Assembly: GCF_900184795.1 (NCBI RefSeq) | Contig: NZ_FXXN01000026.1 | Location: forward strand, 502,064 to 566,063 | DNA: 64,000 nucleotides | Reading direction: 5' to 3' | Source of the DNA: Magnetospirillum sp. 15-1 | Lineage (GTDB): Bacteria > Pseudomonadota > Alphaproteobacteria > Rhodospirillales > Magnetospirillaceae | In this document: positions 43,296 to 51,010 of the stretch, piece by piece | Position numbering within the stretch: position 1 is the first letter of the stretch | Layout of the letters: each line of letters starts with the position of its first letter | Notes under the pieces: model-generated | Databases searched by the model: none | What the model saw: only the letters and a program-made list of their open reading frames with translations | Told to the model about the DNA's origin: nothing | Made by a program: the position numbers and the translations under genes

Positions 43296-45490
43296 AGCGC
43301 TTCGGTTTCGGCCAAAGCCGTGTCCGCGTCGAGGATCAGCGTTTCCTTACCGGGCGGGGCCGCTATACCGACGACCTCAATCTGACCGGTCAGTCATACG
43401 GCATGGTGGTGCGCTCGCTGCTGCCCCATGCCGATATCGCGGTGGAGGCCGAGGCGGCGCGGGCCATGCCCGGCGTGCTGCTGGTGCTCACCAGCGCCGA
43501 GATGGCGGAACAGGGCGTCGGCCCCATGGTCTGCGGCTTCCTGCCGGCCGGCGCTCCGCCGCCGCCGCCGCGGCCCGTCATCGCCGGACCACGGGTCCGC
43601 CATGCCGGCGAGCCGGTGGCCTTCGTGGTGGCCGAAACCCTGGATCAGGCCCGCGACGCCGCCGAGGCGGTGCTGGTGGACTATCATTCCCTGCCCCCCA
43701 TCGCCGAGGATGCCTTCGTCTGGGAGATGGGCGACGCGCCCAGGGTGACCGAGGCCTTTGGCCGCGCCGCCCGCGTGGTGGAACTGGACCTGATCAACAA
43801 CCGCCTGGCCCCCACCGCCATGGAGCCGCGCGCCTGTCTGGCCCGGCCGCTGCCCGGCGGACGGCTGGAACTGACCGCCGGCAGCCAGGGGGTGCACGAG
43901 ATCCGCGACCATCTGGCGCCGGTGCTGGGCATCACGCCCGAGGCGCTGGACGTCATCACCCCCGACGTGGGCGGCGGCTTCGGCCTGAAGATCAGTCCGT
44001 TCCCCGAGCAGGCCATGGCCCTGGTGGCGGCGCGCATGCTCGACCGGCCGGTCAAGTGGACCGCCGACCGCACCGAAAGCTTCCTGACCGACACCCACGG
44101 CCGCGGCCATGTCAGCACCGGCCGGCTGGCCCTGGATGGCGACGGCCGCTTCCTGGGGCTGCAGGTGGAAACGGTGGCCGATCTCGGCGCCTATATCTCC
44201 AATTACGGCGCCTATATCCCCACCCTGGCCGGCACCGGCATGCTGACCGGGGTCTACGACATTCCCGCCTTTCACGCCCGGGTGCGCTGCATCCACACCA
44301 ACACCACCCCCACCGACGCCTATCGCGGCGCCGGGCGGCCCGAGGCCGCCTATCTCATCGAGCGGCTGGTGGAGGCGGCGGCCCGCGACACCGGGCTGTC
44401 ACCGGTGGAGATCAGGAAGCGCAACTTCATCCCACCCGATGCCTTCCCCTATGCCAGCGCCGGGCTGCACACGTATGATTCCGGCGAATTCGCCCGGTTG
44501 ATGGACGTGGCGCTGGAACGCTCCGCCTGGGCGGAATTCCCGGCACGGCGGGCGGAAAGCGAAGCCAGGGGCAAGCGGCGCGGCATCGGGCTGGCCTATT
44601 ACATCGAGATCTGCGGCGGCACCTCGGGCGAAGACGTCGGCCTGACGCTGACTCCCGACGGCCGCGCCGAAATCCTGGTCGGCACCCAGTCCAGCGGCCA
44701 GGGCCACGAAACCGCCTATGCCCAGATGGTCGCCGCCGAGCTGGGCCTCGATTTCGACCGTATCCGGGTGGTGCAGGGCGACACGCGGCGCATCGCCAAT
44801 GGCGGCGGCACCGGCGGTTCGCGCTCGCTGTCGCAGCAGGGCGGCGCCATCGCCTCCGCCGTGGAATCCTTTATCGAGCATCTCCGCCCCTTGGCGGCCA
44901 GCCTCCTGCAGGCCGAACGGGCAGAGTTCGAGGCGGGCCACTACCGGGCGGCGGGCGGCTCGGTCTCCTTCGCCCAGGTGCTGGCCGAGACGGGAGCGCC
45001 GCTGGCGGCCAATTTGCGCTTTCGCCCGCCGGCCTCGACCTTTCCCAACGGCTGCCATGTCTGCGAGGTGGAGGTCGACCCCGAAACCGGCGAGACCGAG
45101 ATCCTGCGCTACACCATCGTCGACGACGTGGGCACCGTGCTCAATCCGCTGCTGCTTCGGGGCCAGATCGTCGGCGGCGCCGTCCAGGGCATCGGTCAGG
45201 CCCTGCTGGAACACGCCGTGTATGATCCGGAAAGCTTCCAGCCGCTGACCTCCAGCCTGATCGACTACGCGGTGCCCAGGGCCGCCCATATCCCCGAATT
45301 CGATTTCTCCACGGTGGAAATCCCCTGCCGCACCCATCCCCTGGGCCTCAAGGGAGCCGGCGAGGCCGGGACCATCGGCGCGGCACCGGCGGTGATCAAC
45401 GCCCTATGCAACGCCCTGGATATCCGCCATATGGACATGCCCGCCACGCCGCTGGCGGTCTGGAACATCCTCAACGGAAAGCTCGAATGA
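43292..45490 (+). CDS. CoxL/XdhB-like molybdopterin-binding hydroxylase subunit
   Basis: A 732-residue large subunit of the xanthine dehydrogenase/CO dehydrogenase family. TPDVGGGFGLKISPFPEQAM, DAYRGAGRPEAAYLIERLVE and GEAGTIGAAPAVINALCNA carry the Mo-cofactor contacts and the catalytic Glu; the AYRGAGRPE form (not AYRCSFR) marks a form II-type enzyme, probably not a CO oxidiser. No FAD or 2Fe-2S subunit gene is adjacent. GTG 43292 overlaps the upstream stop (GTGA), so it is coupled to the Memo-AMMECR1 gene. Confidence 0.9.
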   Translation: MKRFGFGQSRVRVEDQRFLTGRGRYTDDLNLTGQSYGMVVRSLLPHADIAVEAEAARAMPGVLLVLTSAEMAEQGVGPMVCGFLPAGAPPPPPRPVIAGPRVRHAGEPVAFVVAETLDQARDAAEAVLVDYHSLPPIAEDAFVWEMGDAPRVTEAFGRAARVVELDLINNRLAPTAMEPRACLARPLPGGRLELTAGSQGVHEIRDHLAPVLGITPEALDVITPDVGGGFGLKISPFPEQAMALVAARMLDRPVKWTADRTESFLTDTHGRGHVSTGRLALDGDGRFLGLQVETVADLGAYISNYGAYIPTLAGTGMLTGVYDIPAFHARVRCIHTNTTPTDAYRGAGRPEAAYLIERLVEAAARDTGLSPVEIRKRNFIPPDAFPYASAGLHTYDSGEFARLMDVALERSAWAEFPARRAESEARGKRRGIGLAYYIEICGGTSGEDVGLTLTPDGRAEILVGTQSSGQGHETAYAQMVAAELGLDFDRIRVVQGDTRRIANGGGTGGSRSLSQQGGAIASAVESFIEHLRPLAASLLQAERAEFEAGHYRAAGGSVSFAQVLAETGAPLAANLRFRPPASTFPNGCHVCEVEVDPETGETEILRYTIVDDVGTVLNPLLLRGQIVGGAVQGIGQALLEHAVYDPESFQPLTSSLIDYAVPRAAHIPEFDFSTVEIPCRTHPLGLKGAGEAGTIGAAPAVINALCNALDIRHMDMPATPLAVWNILNGKLE

Positions 45491-46266
45491 CCCTGCCCGC
45501 CGATCTGTCCCCGCTGCTCGCCCCCTTGGAAGACCTGGCCCGCCGGGCGGGAACGGTGATCATGGAGGTCTACGACAGCGCCGATTTCGCCGTGCGCGAC
45601 AAGAGCGACGCCTCGCCGGTCACCGAGGCCGACGAGAAGGCCGAGGCCATCATCCTGCCCGGTCTGGCCGCCCTTACCCCCGGCGTGCCGGTGGTCGCCG
45701 AGGAATCCGTGGCCGCCGGACGCATCCCCGAGATCGGCGCCGGGCCGTTCTGGCTGGTCGACCCCCTGGACGGCACCAAGGAATTCATCAAGCGCAACGG
45801 CGAGTTCACCGTGAATATCGGCCTGATCAAAGACGGCGTCCCGGTGCTGGGCGTGGTGCTGGCCCCGGCGCGCGGCGAATTGTGGTCGGGCACCGGCGCC
45901 TCCGCCTTCAAGGAAGACGCCCAGGGCCGCCGTCCCATCGCCTGCCGCCCGCTACCCGCCACCGGCGCGGTGGTCCAGACATCGCGCTCGCACCGCAATC
46001 CCGAAGCCATGGACACATGGTTGAAGCAGTTCCCCGGCGCCACCCTGGGCTTCGCCGGCTCGTCGCTGAAATTCTGCCTGGTGGCCGAAGGTACCGCCGA
46101 CCTCTATCCCCGCTTCGGCCCCACCTGCGAGTGGGATATCGCGGCGGCCAGCGCCGTGCTGCTGGCGGCGGGCGGCAGCGTCACCACCTTCGACGGCACC
46201 CCCATGGCCTATGGCAAGGCGCCCAAGTTCCTCAATCCCGACTTCATCGCCCGCGGCAAGGCATAA
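45487..46266 (+). CDS. cysQ: 3'(2'),5'-bisphosphate nucleotidase CysQ
   Basis: A 259-residue inositol-monophosphatase-fold enzyme. SDASPVTEADEKAEAIIL, WLVDPLDGTKEFIKRNGEF and CEWDIAAASAVLLAAGG are the three metal-site motifs; DGTKEF is typical of CysQ. It removes the 3'-phosphate from PAP(S) formed in sulfate assimilation. ATG 45487 overlaps the upstream stop. Confidence 0.92.
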   Translation: MTLPADLSPLLAPLEDLARRAGTVIMEVYDSADFAVRDKSDASPVTEADEKAEAIILPGLAALTPGVPVVAEESVAAGRIPEIGAGPFWLVDPLDGTKEFIKRNGEFTVNIGLIKDGVPVLGVVLAPARGELWSGTGASAFKEDAQGRRPIACRPLPATGAVVQTSRSHRNPEAMDTWLKQFPGATLGFAGSSLKFCLVAEGTADLYPRFGPTCEWDIAAASAVLLAAGGSVTTFDGTPMAYGKAPKFLNPDFIARGKA

Positions 46267-46344
46267 TTCCCCCGTTACGAGCCATCCCTATAACCATGGT
46301 CACAGGGAAAAGACCTTGCTTTTTTGGCGGATTTGAGCGACTAT

Positions 46345-46515
46345 TTTCGGGTGACGGGAGTTCCCGCCACCTAACAGCCGCCGTAATGCACGTACGGTGA
46401 CTTGGAGATGGTTCACAACCCAGAGGGGTTGTGGCGGTGCGCGACACCGCCCCTGGGACCGTCCCTGCAAGAGCGTCAGAAAAGGCCGCCGGTTCGTCCG
46501 GCGGCCTTCTCGTTT
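46345..46515 (+). ncRNA. Candidate structured small RNA with terminator
   Basis: About 170 nt with consecutive hairpins: CCGTA/TACGG (46381-46397), CAACCC/GGGTTG (46416-46431) and GGCGGTG/CACCGCC (46433-46451). It ends in a strong rho-independent terminator. CCGCCAC could alternatively pair with GTGGCGG, so two folds compete. A TTGCTT/ACTATT promoter-like pair lies just upstream. No matching protein frame is convincing. Could be an sRNA or a cysQ 3' leader product; I do not recognise a family. Confidence 0.4.
46480..46515 (+). terminator. Rho-independent terminator
   Basis: GGCCGCCGG, 5-nt loop, CCGGCGGCC, then TTCTCGTTT. Ends the candidate RNA and possibly the cysQ transcript. Confidence 0.8.
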
Positions 46516-46892
46516 GCGCCCCCCTTCGAAGGAACCGTACTGATCCCGCACATGCGGGGCAGTCGAATTGGGGCTGGGGGGCAGAAGAGCCGGAAGCGGA
46601 TAGGCGGGTTTCGGAAAGTGAGCGGGCAACAGCCGATACCTTGCGGCGCACCACTTCGGCAAAAGCCGACCCAAACCGCCCCCCCCCCCACGAGCTTGCG
46701 ACTGCGCCATGTTCGGATGACGCGGCACAGCGAACCAAGGTGCCCCCGGCGGCGGCGCTGTTGATGAACGTCATAGATATCTCCCTCGGCCCGATCAAAC
46801 ATACCTGGCGCCGAAGCGGCGTGGAGGCGGCACGGTGCGAGTGCCGGGGGTGGCGCATGGGGATCGGAGCGGTATACCAGGATGAAACGACG
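46516..46892. other. Non-coding gap with an 11-bp C/G run
   Basis: 377 bp before the hemerythrin gene. It contains an uninterrupted run of 11 C (46679-46689). On the minus strand an ATG at 46774 follows a GAGGGAG ribosome-binding-like site and would read through the G11 run. I do not recognise the encoded protein. Confidence 0.5.
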
Positions 46893-47549
46893 ATGAAACT
46901 GATCGACACCCTCCAAGACGAACACGTGCTGATCGACCAGATGCTGGGGTCCCTTCGCACGTATGTCGGCGGACTCGTCAACGGGACTGCGGACCCGGAT
47001 GACGGCGGACGCTTCGCCGCGTTCTTCACCGAGTTCGCGGGTCATTTCCATCACGATCGTGAGGAGGGCGTGTTCTTCGAGGCGCTCGTGACGGAGGCGG
47101 AACTGCCGGGCGACCGCGGGCCATTGTATGCCGTCGCGCACGAGCACGCCGAGATGGGAGGGTGGCTGCGCGAGATGACGCCGTTGCTCGAACAAAGGCC
47201 GCAATCCGAGGACGATCGCGTTCGGCTTGAGGCTCTAGCGATTCGCTACTCGCACGCGCTCTGGCGCCATATCGACGCGGAGAACTCCGTCCTGTACCCG
47301 GAGGGGGCCGAGCGGCTTTACCGGTGCGGCATTCGCGAGTTGCCGGATCGGCCGATGAACGATGCTGAGGCGGCCGCGCGAGAGGCCGGCGCGGCCCTGC
47401 TGCTCCGTTATCCGCCGGTCGAGGACGTTACCTTCACGCGCGGTGACGGTTGTTTCATGTGCCGAGCCTACGGTGAAACCTGCGACGGCTTCGAGGCCGA
47501 GTGGTGGACCGAACTCGAGTGGGAAGATGAAGGCGACTTAAGCGACTGA
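46893..47549 (+). CDS. Hemerythrin-domain protein with C-terminal Cys motif
   Basis: A 218-residue protein. The four-helix hemerythrin domain (residues ~1-150) carries likely iron ligands in DEHVLIDQML, FHHDREEGVFFEAL, AHEHAEMGGWL and HIDAENSVLYPEG. This family binds O2 or NO, or acts in iron-sulfur repair. The C-terminal tail has CFMCRAYGETC, which could hold a metal or form a redox disulfide. ATG 46893 has an AGGA ribosome-binding site; a longer frame upstream is a shadow. Confidence 0.85.
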   Translation: MKLIDTLQDEHVLIDQMLGSLRTYVGGLVNGTADPDDGGRFAAFFTEFAGHFHHDREEGVFFEALVTEAELPGDRGPLYAVAHEHAEMGGWLREMTPLLEQRPQSEDDRVRLEALAIRYSHALWRHIDAENSVLYPEGAERLYRCGIRELPDRPMNDAEAAAREAGAALLLRYPPVEDVTFTRGDGCFMCRAYGETCDGFEAEWWTELEWEDEGDLSD

Positions 47550-47630
47550 AAACACCATCCCGGCCGGGAGCCGAGGCGGCGGTCGAGAGCCGCCCGCATG
47601 CCTCCATGCAGCCCTTGGCACAGAAGTTTA

Positions 47631-47645
47631 TGTTGCACTGCAGCA
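47631..47645. promoter_or_regulatory. PhaR-like operator upstream of the GNAT gene
   Basis: TGTTGCACTGCAGCA, centre of an 11-bp near-perfect inverted repeat (47627-47649), 45 bp before ATG 47690. It matches 12 of 15 positions of the site before phaR. Suggests PHB-linked control; inferred. Confidence 0.45.
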
Positions 47646-47689
47646 TAAAAACCCCCATCTCATGGTAAGACCACTTGAAGGAGGTCGCC

Positions 47690-48286
47690 ATGCTGATCCG
47701 CAGACTTTACACCCATGAGCGTGCCGCCTATGCCGCCCACCTGAAGCGCCTGTCGCCCGAAGATCGCCGCCTGCGCTTCGCCCGCTCCGGCGTGGCGGAT
47801 CAGGTGATCGACGATTATGTCGCCACCATTGGGGCGGATGACCTGATTCTCGCCGCTTTCGCCGAGGATGAACTGGTGGGGGCCGCCCATGTGGCGCTGA
47901 CCGGTTCGCTCGCCGAAGTGGGGGTCAGCGTCGACGAAGGCCACCGCACCGACGGCATCGGCTCCAAGCTGCTGCGCCAGGCGGCGGCGTTTGCCCGCAA
48001 CCGCCGGGCCGAGAAGCTTTACACCCTGTGCCTGTCCGACAACCGTTCCATGGTCGCCCTGGCGCGGCGCAGCGGCATGACGGTGCATTTCGAGGGCGGT
48101 GAAGCCGAAGCCTTCCTCGAACTGCCGCCGCCCGATACGGTGACGGTGACCGAGGAAATCAGCAGCGGCCTGTTCGCGGTATTCCACGACTGGGCGGAGA
48201 TGATGGATTCCTACAGCGCCATGCTGGTGGAGAACTCGGCCGTCTCGCCGCTGCTGGAAGCGACGGGGCTGGCCAAGACCGCTTGA
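47690..48286 (+). CDS. GNAT-family acetyltransferase
   Basis: A 198-residue protein. LYTHERAAYAAHLKRLSPED opens the GNAT fold, and EGHRTDGIGSKLLRQAAAFA is the acetyl-CoA pyrophosphate loop (R/Q-x-x-G-x-G/A). A C-terminal helical tail follows. A perfect AAGGAGG ribosome-binding site 5 nt upstream fixes ATG 47690. The substrate is unknown. A palindromic TGC/GCA operator lies just upstream. Confidence 0.85.
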   Translation: MLIRRLYTHERAAYAAHLKRLSPEDRRLRFARSGVADQVIDDYVATIGADDLILAAFAEDELVGAAHVALTGSLAEVGVSVDEGHRTDGIGSKLLRQAAAFARNRRAEKLYTLCLSDNRSMVALARRSGMTVHFEGGEAEAFLELPPPDTVTVTEEISSGLFAVFHDWAEMMDSYSAMLVENSAVSPLLEATGLAKTA

Positions 48287-48347
48287 CAGCAGGCCCGCAC
48301 GGGGGCAAATTGCGAGTCATTCGCATTTGCACTTGAGGAGCCTTTCC

Positions 48348-49583
48348 ATGTGTGAGCAATGCCACCCCGCTTTGGCCGAACCCACGCCGGAAGCCCCCCG
48401 CCACCGCGCCCGGCTGTGGGAAATCGACAACCAGTGGCACTGCACCATCATCGGCACCAGCCTCAGCCTGGGCGAATTGAAAGGTGTGGCGACGCGCTTC
48501 AAGGTACAGATGCGCTCGGCCCGGCCCGGCGCCTACGAAATCCACACCTCCATGATCCATCTGGCCTCGCGGGAGCGGCAGGTTGGCAAGGCGCTGACTA
48601 AGCTGCTGGACCGCAAGCACGCCGTCGCCATCAACCGCGCCAAACCTCTGGCCGGCGAGGACGCCCTGACCCTCTGGTGGGAGGATGCCCTGACCAGGGG
48701 TGACGTGGCCTCCGCCTGCTGGGCGGTGATGAGCCACCCCGACACCACCGATTCCCTGCGCAACCGGGTGTTCGGCGATATCCACATGCTGTCCCATCAG
48801 GTGGGGGCGGCGGCACGGGCCGATCTGCGCTCCATTCACCAGTTGGAGCGCGAGAAGGCCGATCTGGAGGCCAAAGTGGCGCGCCAGCAGGACCGCCTGA
48901 AGGGCGAGATCGGCAGGCGCAACACCGAAATCCGCGAATTGCGCCAGTTGCTGGACCAGGAGGCCGCCGAGTCCCGCCGCCTCGCCCACGCCGCCGACTC
49001 GGCCCGGGAAATGGACCGGCTGCATCGTGCCCTGGGCGAAGTGCACCACCTGCTGGAAGTGGAAACCGCCTTCCGTCAGGTGGCCGAGGACGAAGCCCGC
49101 CGGCTGCAGGCCCAGGCCCGCGACCGGGATGCGGAGAACGAGCGCCTCCAGCGTGACGTGCGCGATATGCGCGACGAGCTGGCCGCCTCGGAATCCCGTC
49201 TGGCCGCCACTCTCGCCCCGGCGGCGGAGGCGGGCGACGGGCTCGGTGAATGCGACGAGGATTGCGCCCGCCTGGATTTGTGCGGCCGCTGCATCCTGTT
49301 CGTCGGCGGCCGCAACCAGCACCTGCCCCACTTCCGCCGGCTGGTGGAGGAGGCGGGCGGCACCTTCACCCATCACGACGGCGGCTTCGAGGAGAGCATG
49401 GGACGCCTGCACTCCCTGTTCGGCCGCGCCGACGCCGTGCTGTTCCCGGTGGACAGCGTCAGCCACGGCGCCCACGACGAGGTCAAGCGCCTGTGCCGCC
49501 GCTGGGAAAAGCCCTTCGTCCCGGTCCGCCGCTCGGGCCTGGGCGCCTTCATCCGGGCGCTCTCCACGGTAGCGGAGCAATAG
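48348..49583 (+). CDS. DUF2325 coiled-coil protein
   Basis: A 411-residue cytosolic protein. The N-terminal ~150 residues include CEQCHPALAEP and a compact domain. Residues ~165-300 form a long coiled-coil (LEREKADLEAKVARQQDRLK and repeats). Residues ~320-410 are DUF2325 (CILFVGGRNQHLPHFRRLVE; FPVDSVSHGAHDEVKRLCRR). DUF2325 proteins are uncharacterised and often near signalling or envelope genes. A GAGGAG ribosome-binding site precedes ATG 48348. Confidence 0.8.
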   Translation: MCEQCHPALAEPTPEAPRHRARLWEIDNQWHCTIIGTSLSLGELKGVATRFKVQMRSARPGAYEIHTSMIHLASRERQVGKALTKLLDRKHAVAINRAKPLAGEDALTLWWEDALTRGDVASACWAVMSHPDTTDSLRNRVFGDIHMLSHQVGAAARADLRSIHQLEREKADLEAKVARQQDRLKGEIGRRNTEIRELRQLLDQEAAESRRLAHAADSAREMDRLHRALGEVHHLLEVETAFRQVAEDEARRLQAQARDRDAENERLQRDVRDMRDELAASESRLAATLAPAAEAGDGLGECDEDCARLDLCGRCILFVGGRNQHLPHFRRLVEEAGGTFTHHDGGFEESMGRLHSLFGRADAVLFPVDSVSHGAHDEVKRLCRRWEKPFVPVRRSGLGAFIRALSTVAEQ

Positions 49584-49626
49584 CTCCCCCTTTCCCGGCG
49601 GGCGGGGAATGAATTATGGTCCGGGC

Positions 49627-50598
49627 ATGAGCCCGAACACCTCCGCCTTCATCCTGCCCGCCGAGTCCGCCGCCATCGCCCGCGCCGGGCGGGTGCTGGC
49701 CGAGGGCGGGCTGGTGGCCTTTCCCACCGAGACGGTGTACGGGCTGGGCGGCGACGCCACCTCGGACAGCGCGGTGGCGGCCATCTTCAAGGCCAAGGGC
49801 CGCCCCAGCTTCAATCCGCTGATCGCCCATGTCTGCAGCCTGGAGCAGGCCGCCGCCCTGGTGGAAATCACCGATTCCGCCCATCGCTTGGCCGAACGCT
49901 TCTGGCCCGGCCCCCTGACCATGGTCCTGAAGCGGCGCGCCGATTCGCCGGTGTCGCTGCTGGCCTCGGCCGGCCTCGATTCCGTGGCGGTGCGCATGCC
50001 CGATCATCCGGTGGCCCTGGCCCTGATCAAGGCGGCCGGCCGCCCCCTGGCGGCACCGTCGGCCAACCGCTCGGGCAAGGTCAGCCCGACCCGCGCCGAG
50101 CATGTGGCCCAATGCCTGGAAGGCCGCATCGCCATGGTGCTGGACGGCGGCCCCTGCCGGGTCGGGGTGGAATCCACCGTCATCGACCTGTCCGAGGACC
50201 CGCCCACCCTGCTGCGTCCCGGCGGCATCACCGCCGAGGAGTTGGAGGCCGTGCTGGGCCGTCCGCTGCGCCGCTCCTCGGAAACGCCCGACGCGCCGCG
50301 CTCGCCCGGCCAGTTGGAGAGCCACTACGCCCCCGCCCTTCCCGTCCGCCTGAACGCCGCCAGGGCGGAGCCGGGCGAGGCGCTGCTGGGCTTCGGCCCC
50401 GCCCCCGATTGCGTTCTCAACCTGTCGCCCAAGGGCGACCTGTCCGAGGCCGCCGCCCATCTGTTCGCCATGCTGCGCGCCCTGGACCGCCCCGATTACC
50501 GGGGCATCGCCGTGATGCCCATCCCCGAGCGCGGCCTGGGCCTGGCCATCAACGACCGCCTGAAGCGCGCGGCGGCACCGAGGGACGGACGGAAATGA
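49627..50598 (+). CDS. L-threonylcarbamoyladenylate synthase (Sua5/TsaC)
   Basis: A 323-residue two-domain enzyme. The YrdC domain (GGLVAFPTETVYGLGGDATS; RPSFNPLIAHV; APSANRSGKVSPTRAEHV) makes threonylcarbamoyl-AMP for tRNA t6A37. The C-terminal Sua5 domain follows the linker SPGQLESHYAP. ATG 49609 six codons upstream is an alternative start. The stop TGA overlaps the first ATG of the 104-bp repeat array. Confidence 0.92.
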   Translation: MSPNTSAFILPAESAAIARAGRVLAEGGLVAFPTETVYGLGGDATSDSAVAAIFKAKGRPSFNPLIAHVCSLEQAAALVEITDSAHRLAERFWPGPLTMVLKRRADSPVSLLASAGLDSVAVRMPDHPVALALIKAAGRPLAAPSANRSGKVSPTRAEHVAQCLEGRIAMVLDGGPCRVGVESTVIDLSEDPPTLLRPGGITAEELEAVLGRPLRRSSETPDAPRSPGQLESHYAPALPVRLNAARAEPGEALLGFGPAPDCVLNLSPKGDLSEAAAHLFAMLRALDRPDYRGIAVMPIPERGLGLAINDRLKRAAAPRDGRK

Positions 50599-51010
50599 GC
50601 GAGGCCCCGCCGAGCGCGGGAGCGTTGAGCGACCCGGAGCGCAGCGGAGGAGCCAAGGGCGCCAAGGCGCCCGCCCGGCGCCTGAGGGACGGACAGAAAT
50701 GAGCGAGGCCACGCCGAGCGCAGGAGCGTTGAGCGACCCGGAGCGCAGCGGAGGAGCCAAGGGCGCCAAGGCGCCCGCCCGGCGCCTGAGGGACGGACAG
50801 AAATGAGCGAGGCCACGCCGAGCGCGGGAGCGTTGAGCGACCCGGAGCGCAGCGGAGGAGCCAAGGGCGCCAAGGCGCCCGCCCGGCGCCTGAGGGACGG
50901 ACAGAAATGAGCGAGGCCACGCCGAGCGCGGGAGCGTTGAGCGACCCGGAGCGCAGCGGAGGAGCCAAGGGCGCCAAGGCGCCCGCCCGGCGCCTGAGGG
51001 ACGGACAGAA
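50595..51010 (+). repeat. Four 104-bp tandem repeats forming ATGA-coupled mini-ORFs
   Basis: ATG codons at 50595, 50699, 50803, 50907 and 51011 are each exactly 104 bp apart, and the four units differ by at most a few bases. Every unit is an open frame of 35 codons (MSEATPSAGA... ending RLRDGQK) whose TGA overlaps the next ATG as ATGA. The first ATG overlaps the Sua5 stop and the last stop overlaps the start of the FAD dehydrogenase. Each unit also holds GGGCGCC-AA-GGCGCCC. The final codons resemble the Sua5 C-terminus, so the unit may have arisen from that junction. Confidence 0.9.

Noticed and set aside
46244..46774. 176-residue minus-strand ORF starting at 46774
   Set aside because: Past the G11 tract it runs antisense through the terminator and the end of cysQ, with no family features; only the start and tract are kept as a finding.
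46431..46892. Long N-terminal extension of the hemerythrin protein
   Set aside because: The added ~150 residues are low-complexity, cross a terminator and a C11 run, and precede a good ribosome-binding site and the true domain start.
50595..51010. CRISPR array
   Set aside because: Units are directly adjacent with no variable spacers and are 104 bp long.
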